A stretch of 64,000 nt of DNA from Burkholderiales bacterium. Its GTDB lineage: Bacteria > Pseudomonadota > Gammaproteobacteria > Burkholderiales > Burkholderiaceae_E. The DNA is taken from positions 24,368-88,367 of the forward strand of contig JAPLQE010000029.1 of the NCBI GenBank assembly GCA_026399835.1. Reading direction: 5' to 3'. Made by a program: the position numbers and the translations under genes. Shown here piece after piece: positions 39,619 through 47,817 of the stretch. Below the pieces are notes generated by a model that ran no database searches, was not told where the DNA came from, and worked only from the letters and a program-made list of their open reading frames with translations. Positions within the stretch are counted from its first letter, which is position 1. Each line of letters opens with the position of its first letter.

Positions 39619-40824
39619 TCACGGCTTCACGGGTAGCCATTCGGCTGCGAAGGCCTTGCACGCCGCAGCGCTCGGCGCCTCCCCCAGCGTCTCCTCGCGA
39701 TCGTCCCAGAAGTCGTCCCACAGCGCCTCGAGGCCATCGTGGTACGGATGCGGGGCGTTCGCGTCGAGCCACTCGCGCAGCAGGTGCTCGTCGGGCCGCT
39801 CGGCGCAGGTCTTCTTGAGCAGCGTCTCGGCGGGCTTCACGCCCAGCGGCAGCTTGAGCCGCAGCCCGAGCACGCCCTGCAGCAGCGTGAACAGCAGGTG
39901 CGCCTCGTCGGTGCGCCCGCCGGTCAGCGCGAGCCAGTGCTCGGTGGTGTTGGCCTCGGCCGCGTCGACCTCGCCGAGCGCGGTGTCGGGCACCACCAGC
40001 CAGTCGTAGAGCGGGTTGCTCACCGGGTCGCCGGCGGCGAGCCGGTGCAGCGGCGTGCGCGGATCGGTGATCGCGGCCAGGAGGCCCGGCGAGTACTCGC
40101 GCCACACCGCCTCGACGATCGGGCGGTACGGGCCGGGAATGCGATCGGGCAGCGCGGCGAGCCGGCCGGGCGCCTCGCGCACCGCGGCCAGCAGCCGCTC
40201 GAAGCCCTTGAGGTCGGCGACCCAGGCGCGCTGCGTCGACCAGCCGAGCACCAGCAGCGCGCTCAGGATGACCTGCTCGGGCTCGTAGTACGGATCGGGC
40301 GCGCGGCCGTCGAGCAGCGCGCCGATCGCGAGCGCGGCACCGCGGCGCCGGCGGCGCTCGTCGGCGCCGCGCTCGCGGTGCGCGAACTCGGCGTAGGGCA
40401 TGAACGCCCAGTCGGCGACGACCTGCTCCTCGATGCCGCGGCGGGTCGCGTCGTCGAGCGACTCGAACTCCTCGCCGATCTCGGTCGCGATCACCCGCTT
40501 GATGGCCTGCGACGCACCCTTCGTGTGGTACAGCACCCCGTTGTCGACCAGCGAGCGCGCGGCGGCCTCGAGGTCGCCGCTGCTGACCTTGTGCAGGTGC
40601 AGGTTCACCAGCCCGAGCATGCTGCGCATCGCGCGCTCGAGGTCCTCGCGCAGGTGCTCGGAGCCGAGCACGCCCGCGATGCGCCGGATCCCGCGCGTGC
40701 CCTCGGCGAGCAGCGCCTCGCGCCGGTCCGGGCGCAGCGCGCCCTCGCGCACCGCGTGCGACCAGGCGCGCTCGAACAGCGTGCGGGCGTCGTGGTGCGC
40801 GACCTGGCGGGCGACCGCGCTCAC
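39619..40824 (-). CDS. Uncharacterised 401-residue protein, last gene of a J-domain operon
   Basis: I do not recognise a family. The protein is soluble and mainly helical (for example DARTLFERAWSHAVREGALR and SLVDNGVLYHTKGASQAIKRV). A basic patch RERGADERRRRRG lies near residue 155 and Trp-rich acidic sequence near the end (LEALWDDFWDDREETLGE). It starts at a GTG that overlaps the stop of the preceding gene (GTGA). As the last of four overlapping genes with a J-domain protein first, it probably works in the same complex. Confidence 0.7.
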   Translation of the reverse strand: MSAVARQVAHHDARTLFERAWSHAVREGALRPDRREALLAEGTRGIRRIAGVLGSEHLREDLERAMRSMLGLVNLHLHKVSSGDLEAAARSLVDNGVLYHTKGASQAIKRVIATEIGEEFESLDDATRRGIEEQVVADWAFMPYAEFAHRERGADERRRRRGAALAIGALLDGRAPDPYYEPEQVILSALLVLGWSTQRAWVADLKGFERLLAAVREAPGRLAALPDRIPGPYRPIVEAVWREYSPGLLAAITDPRTPLHRLAAGDPVSNPLYDWLVVPDTALGEVDAAEANTTEHWLALTGGRTDEAHLLFTLLQGVLGLRLKLPLGVKPAETLLKKTCAERPDEHLLREWLDANAPHPYHDGLEALWDDFWDDREETLGEAPSAAACKAFAAEWLPVKP

Positions 40825-41537
40825 AGCACGTCGTCCTCGTCGTCGTCGAGGCCGAGGCCGAGCGACTTCGGCTTGGGCGGCGGCGGCATCGCAGCGGCGC
40901 GATGGTGACGCGCGCGCAGCATCTCCATCATGTCGCGGAACACCTCGTAGTGATCGCAGCGCAACCGCCAGGCGAGCTCGTGCCAGTCGCGGTCCTGCAC
41001 CTCGCGCAGCGGCACGACGTCGCGCGCCGAGTCCTCGTCGAGCTCGCCGAGCTGCAGGTCGAGGTTCGACACCGGGATGCCGTCGACCTCCTCGCCCTCG
41101 TGCGGGTTGAAGCTGCCGTTGCGAAAGAAGCGCTCGAGCTCCTCGTGGCGGTCGGAGAAGTAGTCGCAGAGCGCGTTCAGCCCGGACTCGCCGGCGCCGA
41201 GCGCGACGAGGTAGTCGTCGCTGCGGTCCTCGTCGGCGAACACCACCGCGTTGACCATGCCGCGCAGGCGGTCATGGTTCTTCTCGTTGTACGCACGCTC
41301 GAGCGCGACGGCCGCGGCGAACTGCGCGGGCGAGATCAGCTCGCCGACGATCGACATCCGCGAGGCGTCGTGCTCGCGCAGGATCGCGACCAGGTCGCGC
41401 GGCGGCATCTCCTCGATGATCAGCGCGAGCGCGCGGTCGCCTTCCTGGTCGGCGATGACCGCGAGCGCGCGCTCGGCACTGTCGATGTCGCCCTCGTAGA
41501 CCAGCCCCGAGACGGTCTTGACGATCGGATGCGTCAC
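40821..41537 (-). CDS. Uncharacterised 238-residue protein with MgtE-N-like repeat region
   Basis: The N-terminal half (VIADQEGDRALALIIEEMPPRDLVAILREHDASRMSIVGELISP) has the short-helix repeat rhythm of the MgtE N-terminal superfamily, but no CBS or membrane domain follows. The C-terminal half includes ALCDYFSDRHEELERFFRNG and ends in a proline-rich, then acidic tail (LGLDDDEDDVL). Its ATG overlaps the upstream stop and its own stop overlaps the next start, so it is tightly coupled within the four-gene set. Function unknown. Confidence 0.7.
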   Translation of the reverse strand: MTHPIVKTVSGLVYEGDIDSAERALAVIADQEGDRALALIIEEMPPRDLVAILREHDASRMSIVGELISPAQFAAAVALERAYNEKNHDRLRGMVNAVVFADEDRSDDYLVALGAGESGLNALCDYFSDRHEELERFFRNGSFNPHEGEEVDGIPVSNLDLQLGELDEDSARDVVPLREVQDRDWHELAWRLRCDHYEVFRDMMEMLRARHHRAAAMPPPPKPKSLGLGLDDDEDDVL

Positions 41538-42085
41538 TGCGGTGTCCTCCGGTCGAAGCCCTGCTGCTCGAGGTAGTCCTCGCTCTGCGTCTCGTCGTCG
41601 ACCTCGTTGGCGTCGAGGTCCTCGTCGGCATCCGAGCCGCTGCCGCGGCCGTCCTCGGCGGTGGCCTCGCCGTCGCCGTCGTCGTAGCCGCGCGCCAGCG
41701 TCATCTCGAACTCGAGCGCCACCGCAGTGGCGAGGAAGTCCTCGCCGCCGGGCTGCGCGAGCACCTGGCGGATCAGCGGCCGCGCCCAGTCGGCGACGAA
41801 GAGCTCGTTCGACAGCGTGTCCCAGCTCGGGAACTCGCCCGGGTCGCAGTCCAGCAGCTGGAACAGCGTCGGGCGGTGCGCGCGGTCGAAGCCGAACGCG
41901 CGGTGGAACACCGGGATGACCATCACCGGCGCGTAGCCCATCAGCGGCAGCAGCGAGACGAGCGCGCGCCGCTTCTCGGCCAGGCGCCGGTCGAGCACCA
42001 GCTTGCCCTCGGAGTCGGTGCGCAGGTCGTCGAGCTCGGCCTCGTACTCGCCGCGCAGCTCGTGGAAATAGGTGGACAGTCTCAT
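41534..42085 (-). CDS. Uncharacterised 183-residue protein in the J-domain operon
   Basis: The protein begins MRLSTYFHELRGEYEAELDDL. It has a globular part (LLPLMGYAPVMVIPVFHRAF, SWDTLSNELFVADWARPLI) up to about residue 130, then an acidic disordered tail of about 50 residues (Asp, Glu, Ser and Gly rich). I recognise no family. Its start overlaps the stop of the J-domain gene (ATGA) and its stop overlaps the next start. Confidence 0.7.
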   Translation of the reverse strand: MRLSTYFHELRGEYEAELDDLRTDSEGKLVLDRRLAEKRRALVSLLPLMGYAPVMVIPVFHRAFGFDRAHRPTLFQLLDCDPGEFPSWDTLSNELFVADWARPLIRQVLAQPGGEDFLATAVALEFEMTLARGYDDGDGEATAEDGRGSGSDADEDLDANEVDDETQSEDYLEQQGFDRRTPQ

Positions 42086-42369
42086 TCGAATTCGGCCAGG
42101 TAGGTGTCGAACATCGCCCGTGCGGTGGCCGCCGGGTCCTCGAGCAGGCGCTTCTGGCGCATCTGGTCGTATGCCTTGCGGCGCTCGTCGTCGGTCAGCA
42201 GCTCGTAGGCCGCCTGCACGTCGCGGAATCGGGCGGCCGCGTCGGCGGCCGGGTTGCGGTCGGGGTGGTACAGCGCCGCCTTGCGGCGGTACGCGAGCCG
42301 GATGTCGGCGACGCTCGCGCTCGCGGCCACGCCGAGCGCGTCGTACGGATCGGGAGGGGATGCGGTCAT
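42082..42369 (-). CDS. J-domain (DnaJ-like) protein, first gene of a four-gene operon
   Basis: The 95-residue protein is almost only a J-domain: DPYDALGVAASASVADIRLAYRRKAALYHPDRNPAAD with the HPD tripeptide near residue 35, then AYELLTDDERRKAYD. There is no glycine-rich or zinc-finger region, so it is a type III J-protein that would recruit DnaK to a specific client. The client is probably encoded by the three genes that overlap it in series. About 150 bases separate its start from the divergent amidase gene. Confidence 0.9.
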   Translation of the reverse strand: MTASPPDPYDALGVAASASVADIRLAYRRKAALYHPDRNPAADAAARFRDVQAAYELLTDDERRKAYDQMRQKRLLEDPAATARAMFDTYLAEFE

Positions 42370-42518
42370 GGTCCGGGCGATGCAGGGGAGGTCGCAGTGT
42401 AGCGTCGGCCGGGGCCCGACCCCTCGCGGACCCGCCCGATGCCGCTTGACGCCCGTCGGGAGGGCGGCCTAGCATCGCCAGACACTTTCCCAGGCAACTT
42501 TCCGAGGCCACCGCGACC

Positions 42519-43922
42519 ATGCCCATCGACGATCTCAGCTTCGCCACGATGACCGAGCTCGCGGCGGCCTACCGCGCCCGCACGCTGTCGCCGGTCGAGG
42601 TGACCCAGGCGATGCTCGAGCGCATCGCCGCGCTCGACCCGACGCTGCACGCCTTCGTCACGGTCACGCCGGAGGTGGCGATCGCGCAGGCGAAGCAGGC
42701 CGAGGCCGAGTTCGCGCGCGGCGCGTTCCGCGGCCCGATGCACGGCGTGCCGGTCGGCATCAAGGACCTGTGCGAGACGCAGGGCATCCGCACGACCTGG
42801 GGCACGAAGATCCTGCGCGATCACGTGCCCACCGCCGACTGCACGGTGGTGCGCAAGCTCTTCGATGCCGGCGCGATCATGCTCGGCAAGCTGCAGATGA
42901 CCGAGGGCGCGTACTCGGTCCACCACCCCGAGGTGATCCCGCCGGTGAACCCGTGGAACGCCGACCACTGGCCGGGCGTGTCCTCGAGCGGCTCGGGCGT
43001 GGCCCCGGCCGCGGGCCTGTGCTACGGCGCGATCGGCACCGACACCGGCGGCTCGATCCGCTTCCCGTCGGGCGCGAACGCCATCACGGGCCTCAAGCCC
43101 ACCTGGGGGCGCGTCAGCCGCCACGGCGTGCAGGCGCTCGCCGACAGCCTCGATCACCTCGGCCCGATGACCCGCTGCGCGGCCGACGCCGGCGCGATGT
43201 TCGCGGCGATGGCGGGCATGGACCCCAACGACCCGACCACGCTCGAGGCGCCGGTGCCCGACTGCCTGGCCGGCATCGACCAGGGCATCGCGGGGCTGCG
43301 CATCGGCATCGACCCGGGCTTCGTCTACGGCGTGTGCCAGCCGGAGACGGCGAAGGTGATCGACGAGGCGCGCCGCGTGCTGGCGGCGCTGGGCGCGACG
43401 GTGATCGAGCTGCCGATGCCGGACCGCACGACGCCGATGTACAAGGACTGGGCCAAGTACTGTGCGGTGGAGACGGCAGTGGCGCACGAGCCCTGGTACC
43501 CGGCGCGCAAGGCCGAGTACGGTCCGGTGCTGGCAGACCTGATCGAGCAGGGCCGCGCGATGGATGCGATGACGCTGATGCACGTGCATCACGACCGGCT
43601 GGTCTTCCAGGGGCAGCTGCGCAAGCTGTTCCTGGACGTGGACCTGCTGCTGATGCCGGTGCATCCGTTCGGCAATCCGTCGGCGGCGGCACTCGACGAG
43701 ATCTTCAAGACGCCGAACGGCATCGACGACGTGCTGCGCTTCACGGCGCCCTTCGACATGTCGGGCAGCCCGACGATCACGATCCCGGGCGGCTTCGACG
43801 AGCGCGGGATGCCGATCGGCTTCCAGCTGGTGGGGCGGCATCTGGACGAGGCGCTGCTGGTTCGGGCGGCGCATGCGTTTCAGGGGGCGACGGACTTTCA
43901 TCGCAGGCATCCGAAGCTCTGA
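42519..43922 (+). CDS. Amidase signature family hydrolase
   Basis: The 467-residue protein has the Ser-cisSer-Lys triad region: GVPVGIKDLCETQGIRTTWG with the Lys near residue 80, VSSSGSGVAPAAGLCYGAIGTD (cis-Ser) and TGGSIRFPSGANAITGLKPTWG (nucleophilic Ser) near 170. It lacks a GatB/C context and is probably a catabolic amidase. A hairpin follows its stop. It is monocistronic and divergent from the J-domain operon. Substrate unknown. Confidence 0.92.
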   Translation: MPIDDLSFATMTELAAAYRARTLSPVEVTQAMLERIAALDPTLHAFVTVTPEVAIAQAKQAEAEFARGAFRGPMHGVPVGIKDLCETQGIRTTWGTKILRDHVPTADCTVVRKLFDAGAIMLGKLQMTEGAYSVHHPEVIPPVNPWNADHWPGVSSSGSGVAPAAGLCYGAIGTDTGGSIRFPSGANAITGLKPTWGRVSRHGVQALADSLDHLGPMTRCAADAGAMFAAMAGMDPNDPTTLEAPVPDCLAGIDQGIAGLRIGIDPGFVYGVCQPETAKVIDEARRVLAALGATVIELPMPDRTTPMYKDWAKYCAVETAVAHEPWYPARKAEYGPVLADLIEQGRAMDAMTLMHVHHDRLVFQGQLRKLFLDVDLLLMPVHPFGNPSAAALDEIFKTPNGIDDVLRFTAPFDMSGSPTITIPGGFDERGMPIGFQLVGRHLDEALLVRAAHAFQGATDFHRRHPKL

Positions 43923-43925
43923 ACG

Positions 43926-43940
43926 CGGGACGCCGTCCCG
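43926..43940. terminator. Hairpin between the amidase gene and the third Fic gene
   Basis: CGGGAC and GTCCCG form perfect arms around GCC, 4 bases after the amidase stop and just after the Fic stop on the other strand. It could serve as a bidirectional terminator, though no T-tract is present. Confidence 0.4.
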
Positions 43941-43949
43941 AGGGGCGCG

Positions 43950-45131
43950 TCAGCGCGCGGCGGGCGTCCATCGCCACTCGGGCATCGGCAGCTCGTAGCG
44001 CGTGGCGCGCCCCGCCCCGACCGACACCAGCATCCCCTTGGCCACGAGATCGGCCAGTTCGCGGAACGCCGTGGTGCGTGACACGCCGGCCAGGCTCGCG
44101 AACTTGCGGACCGTCATGCCGCCCTCGAAACGGCCGCGGCCGGCATCGAGCATGCGTCCGAGCGCCTTGCGCTGGTGCTCGCTCAGCGCGAGCTCGCGGA
44201 ACCGCGACCAGTACTGGCCGCGCTCGACGGCCTCCTCGACCACGACGAGGCTGTCACGGCAGGCAGCGGTGAACGTGCCGAGGAACCATGTCAGCCACGA
44301 CGTGACGTCGACGTCGCCGCGCTGCGCCCGGTTCAGCGCCTCGTAGTAGCCGGCGCGGTCCGCGAGCAGCCGCTTCGAGAGTCCGTGCAGCCGCCACGGC
44401 GCACGCACGTCCTGCGCGATGGCCAGGTCGACCAGCACGCGTCCGACCCGGCCGTTGCCGTCCTCGAACGGATGGATGGTCTCGAACCACAGGTGTGCGA
44501 TCGCGGCGCGCACGAGCCCGTCGAGCGCGCGGCCGTCCCGGGTGGCGTCGAACCAGGCCAGCAGGCCGCGCATCTCGGCATCGACCGCGAGCGCGGGCAC
44601 AGCCTCGAAGTGCACCGTCTCCCGCCCCTGCGGCCCGCTCACGATCTGCATCGGCTCGGGCCCGGTGCGCCAGGCACCCGTGACGATGTCGCGCAGCCCC
44701 GATCGCCCGGACGGGAACAGGGCGGCCTGCCAGCGGCACAGCCGGTCCCGATCGAGCGGCCGATCCCAGCCCAAGGCCGCGTCCTGCATCACGTCGAGCA
44801 GTCCCTCGACCGCAGCCGAGGCACCGACGCGCGGACCCTCCAGGCCGAGACGGCGTCCCACCGAAGAGCGCACCGCCGCCGGATCCAGCGCCTCGCCCTC
44901 GATCGCCGCGGTGGCGACGGCCTCGTCGGCCCAGACCCCGTGCTCGGTCGGCAGGCGGCCCGGGACGCCCAGCGCATCGGTGGTGCCGATCAGCCGCCCC
45001 TGCGCCATCCGCGCCTCGGACAGCGCCCGCGACACGAGCGCCGCGTCGTGGACGAAGCCGGGCCAGCCAGCCGCCTGCCAGAGCCAGCGGGGCTGCGCGG
45101 AATCCTCGGGCGCGTGGTGGTCGGTCGGCAT
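43950..45131 (-). CDS. Fic family protein AMPylator, DUF4172-type (third Fic)
   Basis: The 393-residue protein has the Fic motif HPFEDGNGRVGR near residue 222. An upstream TAAIEGEALD (near residue 75) fits the class II inhibitory [S/T]xxxE[G/N] helix. The N-terminal part, WQAAGWPGFVHDAALVSRALSEARMAQGRL, is DUF4172-like, and the last 80 residues are a winged helix (MTVRKFASLAGVSRTTAFRELADLV). Its target is unknown. Inverted repeats upstream suggest autoregulation. Confidence 0.93.
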   Translation of the reverse strand: MPTDHHAPEDSAQPRWLWQAAGWPGFVHDAALVSRALSEARMAQGRLIGTTDALGVPGRLPTEHGVWADEAVATAAIEGEALDPAAVRSSVGRRLGLEGPRVGASAAVEGLLDVMQDAALGWDRPLDRDRLCRWQAALFPSGRSGLRDIVTGAWRTGPEPMQIVSGPQGRETVHFEAVPALAVDAEMRGLLAWFDATRDGRALDGLVRAAIAHLWFETIHPFEDGNGRVGRVLVDLAIAQDVRAPWRLHGLSKRLLADRAGYYEALNRAQRGDVDVTSWLTWFLGTFTAACRDSLVVVEEAVERGQYWSRFRELALSEHQRKALGRMLDAGRGRFEGGMTVRKFASLAGVSRTTAFRELADLVAKGMLVSVGAGRATRYELPMPEWRWTPAAR

Positions 45132-45164
45132 GATCGCACCACTTTATGGAGCGATCACGACGTT

Positions 45165-45215
45165 AATTGGAGCCTGGGGCAACTGTCAAGCGTAACCGCT
45201 CCTAATTGCGGAGCG
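45165..45215. promoter_or_regulatory. Inverted repeats upstream of the third Fic gene
   Basis: CGCTCC and GGAGCG form perfect arms at 45197-45215 around TAATTGC. An AATTGGAGC half-site also lies at 45165-45173, with a further TTATGGAGCG near 45144-45153. Repeated GGAGC half-sites before a gene with a C-terminal winged helix suggest that the Fic protein or a repressor binds here. Confidence 0.45.
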
Positions 45216-45254
45216 TTTACGGCGTCCAATCGCTTCGTTCAGGCCCTTGACCCC

Positions 45255-45968
45255 TCAGGGCGCCAGATACCTCAACAGCTCCGGATCCGCATGCACCTGC
45301 GCCACCGGCCCCTTGAGCGCGATGCGGCCGCGGTCCATCACGTAGGCCGTCTCGGCCACGCGCATCGCCAGCTCGATGTGCTGCTCCACCAGGATCACCG
45401 CCATCGTCTTGGCCAGCTTCTGGAGCTGCTCGGCGATCTCCTCGATGACCCCGATCCAGACGCCCTCGGTCGGCTCGTCGAGCATCAGCAGCTTCGGGCG
45501 GCCGAGCATCGCGCGGCCGATCGCGAGCATCTTGCGCTCGCCGCCGGACAGCGTGCCCGCCGCCTGGCTGAGCCGCGTGCCGAGCTTGGGGAACACCGTC
45601 AGCACCTCGTCGATGCCCGACTTGTCGCGCTGGCGGATCGCGCCGAGCTGCAGGTTCTCGAGCACCGACAGGCCGGAGAACGCCGCGTTCTCCTGCGGCA
45701 CGTAGCCCAGGCCCGAGCGCGCGCGGCCCTCCATCGACGTGGCCTCGACGCGCCGGCCGTCGAACTCGATCGTGCCCGACATCGTGGGCAGGTCGCCGGC
45801 GAGGGTCTTCAGGAGCGTCGTCTTGCCGGCGCCGTTGCGCCCCAGCACGCAGATCGCGCCCTGCGCGGGCACCTCCAGCGACATGCCGAACAGCACCTGG
45901 CTGCGGCCGTAGCCCGAGCACAGCTCGTGGGTCTTCAGGAGGGTCGGCGAGACAGGCGGTGCGGACAT
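45255..45968 (-). CDS. ABC transporter ATPase, LivF/UrtE type
   Basis: The 237-residue ATPase has Walker A GRNGAGKTTLLKTLAG near residues 43-58, the Q-loop GLGYVPQENAAF, signature LSGGERKMLAIGRAML and Walker B KLLMLDEPTEGVW. It is the second ATPase of a branched-chain amino acid/urea-type (HAAT) importer and lies last in an eight-gene minus-strand operon. It starts one base after the other ATPase gene. Confidence 0.93.
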   Translation of the reverse strand: MSAPPVSPTLLKTHELCSGYGRSQVLFGMSLEVPAQGAICVLGRNGAGKTTLLKTLAGDLPTMSGTIEFDGRRVEATSMEGRARSGLGYVPQENAAFSGLSVLENLQLGAIRQRDKSGIDEVLTVFPKLGTRLSQAAGTLSGGERKMLAIGRAMLGRPKLLMLDEPTEGVWIGVIEEIAEQLQKLAKTMAVILVEQHIELAMRVAETAYVMDRGRIALKGPVAQVHADPELLRYLAP

Positions 45969-45969
45969 C

Positions 45970-46719
45970 TCAGACCCGTGTGGTGTAGACCTGCTGGACC
46001 TTCGGCGAGCGCTGGATCTCGTCGACGGTGCCGGTGTCGAGGACGCGGCCCTGGTCGAGCACCGTCAGCACGTCGCAGATGTCGCGGATGAAGTCGAGGT
46101 CGTGCTCGACGATGACCAGCGCGCACTCGGCCTTGATGGGCGCGAGCAGCTCGCCGGTGACGCGCCGCTCCTCGGGGCTCATGCCGCCGGTGGGCTCGTC
46201 GAGCAGCAGCAGCTTCGGCCGCGGCGCGAGCGCCATCGCGATCTCGAGCCACTGCTGCTCGCCGTGGCTGAGCGAGCCTGCGAGCTCGTCGGCGCGGTGG
46301 CCGAGACGGAAGCGCTCGAGCGCATGCATCACCTGCTCGCGCAGCGCGCGCCGCGTGCGCGAGCGGATCAGCGACCACACGCTCTCGCCGGCCTGCAGCG
46401 CGAGCAGCACGTTGTCGTAGACCGAGAGCTCGTTGAGCACCGCGGTGATCTGGAACTTCAGGCTCATGCCCAGCCGCGAGCGCTCGTACGGCGTGGCCGC
46501 GGTGATGTCGTGGCCGTCGAAGGTCACGGTGCCGGAGGTGGGCAGGTGCGCGCCCGCGATCGCCTTGAGCAGCGTGCTCTTGCCCGAGCCGTTCGGCCCG
46601 ATCAGCCCGTGGAAGGTGCCCGCGCGCACGGTGACGTCGACGCCGCCCAGCGCCTGCAGCGGGCCGAAGCGCTTGGTGACCCCGCGCACGGTCAGCAGCT
46701 CGGTGCCGGCCACGCTCAT
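45970..46719 (-). CDS. ABC transporter ATPase, LivG/UrtD type
   Basis: The 249-residue ATPase has Walker A GPNGSGKSTLLKAIAG, the LivG-type SLKFQITAVLNELSVYDNVLLAL insert, signature LSHGEQQWLEIAMAL and Walker B KLLLLDEPTGGMSPEE. The FQIT(x)VL-segment is more like UrtD than LivG. Its ATG overlaps the stop of the permease gene (ATGA), so translation is coupled. Energy coupling for uptake of an amide, urea-like or amino acid compound is inferred. Confidence 0.93.
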   Translation of the reverse strand: MSVAGTELLTVRGVTKRFGPLQALGGVDVTVRAGTFHGLIGPNGSGKSTLLKAIAGAHLPTSGTVTFDGHDITAATPYERSRLGMSLKFQITAVLNELSVYDNVLLALQAGESVWSLIRSRTRRALREQVMHALERFRLGHRADELAGSLSHGEQQWLEIAMALAPRPKLLLLDEPTGGMSPEERRVTGELLAPIKAECALVIVEHDLDFIRDICDVLTVLDQGRVLDTGTVDEIQRSPKVQQVYTTRV

Positions 46720-47744
46720 TCGCCGCGCCCGTCCTTGCCGCCGTACGAGCCGATGCGCTCGCGCCGCGACACGAAGAAGCCGAGGATGCCGGTCGGCTTG
46801 AACACCACGACCGCGAGCAGCACCACACCGAGGATCACCGGCCAGTACTGCTTGATGGCGTCCTGGTCGGCGAGCACGTAGCTGATGGTCTCGATCAGCA
46901 GCGTGCCGATCACCGGCCCGATCAGCGTGCCGCTGCCGCCGAAGAGCGCGTACAGCACGGCGTTGGTCGACAGCCCCGGGCCCATGTTGCCCGGCCCGAT
47001 GAAGCCCTGGTGGTACGAGTACAGCGCGCCCGCCAGCCCCGCGAGCAGGCCGGCGAACGAGAAGATCAGCGCCTTGAAGACCTGCACTCGGTAGCCGAAG
47101 AACGCGAGCCGCTCCTCGTTCTGCCGCATGCCGGCGAGCACCAGCCCGAACTGCGAGTGCACGATGTAGCGCGACGCCAGGTAGGCGGCGAGCAGCAGCC
47201 CGAGCGACATGTAGTAGAAGCCCGGCCCCTCGACCATCTCGATCGGGCCGACCTCGAGCAGCCGCACCGACGACAGCCCGTTGCCCGCGCCCACGTACTG
47301 CCAGCCCGAGACCAGCCGCTCGGCCGCGTAGGCGCCGGTCAGCGTGCCGAGCGACACGAAGATGACCGTGGGCGTGCGGCGCCCGAGCAGCAGGAAGGCG
47401 GCGAAGGCGAAGGACAGCAGCAGGCCGACGAGCATCGCCAGCGGCAGCGTGCCCCAGGCATGGCTGAACTCCAGGTCGCGCCCGACCAGCGCGATCACGT
47501 AGCCGGCGACGCCGAAGAACAGCGCCTGGCCGAAGCTCATGATGCCGGAGTAGCCCCAGCACAGGTCGAAGCTGATCGCCAGCAGCGACAGGATCAGGAT
47601 GTTGGTGGCGAGCGTGATCAGCTCGGGGCTCGAGCCCATCAGCAGCGGCGCGACGAGCCCCGCCACCAGCATGACGATCTCGACGATGGGCAGCACCCGC
47701 GCGATGCGCGGGCCTGCGGCGGGAGCGGGAGAGGATGTCGACAT
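46716..47744 (-). CDS. ABC transporter permease, LivM/UrtC type
   Basis: The 342-residue permease has about ten predicted helices (ITLATNILILSLLAISFDLCWGYSGIMSFGQALFFGVAGY is a highly typical LivM/UrtC stretch). The docking-loop region includes GMRQNEERLAFFGYRVQVFKALIF. It is the second membrane subunit of the importer and starts 73 bases after the binding-protein gene. Confidence 0.93.
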   Translation of the reverse strand: MSTSSPAPAAGPRIARVLPIVEIVMLVAGLVAPLLMGSSPELITLATNILILSLLAISFDLCWGYSGIMSFGQALFFGVAGYVIALVGRDLEFSHAWGTLPLAMLVGLLLSFAFAAFLLLGRRTPTVIFVSLGTLTGAYAAERLVSGWQYVGAGNGLSSVRLLEVGPIEMVEGPGFYYMSLGLLLAAYLASRYIVHSQFGLVLAGMRQNEERLAFFGYRVQVFKALIFSFAGLLAGLAGALYSYHQGFIGPGNMGPGLSTNAVLYALFGGSGTLIGPVIGTLLIETISYVLADQDAIKQYWPVILGVVLLAVVVFKPTGILGFFVSRRERIGSYGGKDGRGE

Positions 47745-47817
47745 GGTCGGTCGCGGTCCGGTCCGGGATCGGCGGCGGGACACGCGCCCCGCCACCGTCG
47801 CGGATCTCAGCAGCGGC

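Noticed and set aside
42366..43910. 514-codon open frame opposite the amidase
   Set aside because: It is an antisense shadow; the plus strand has the complete amidase catalytic triad.
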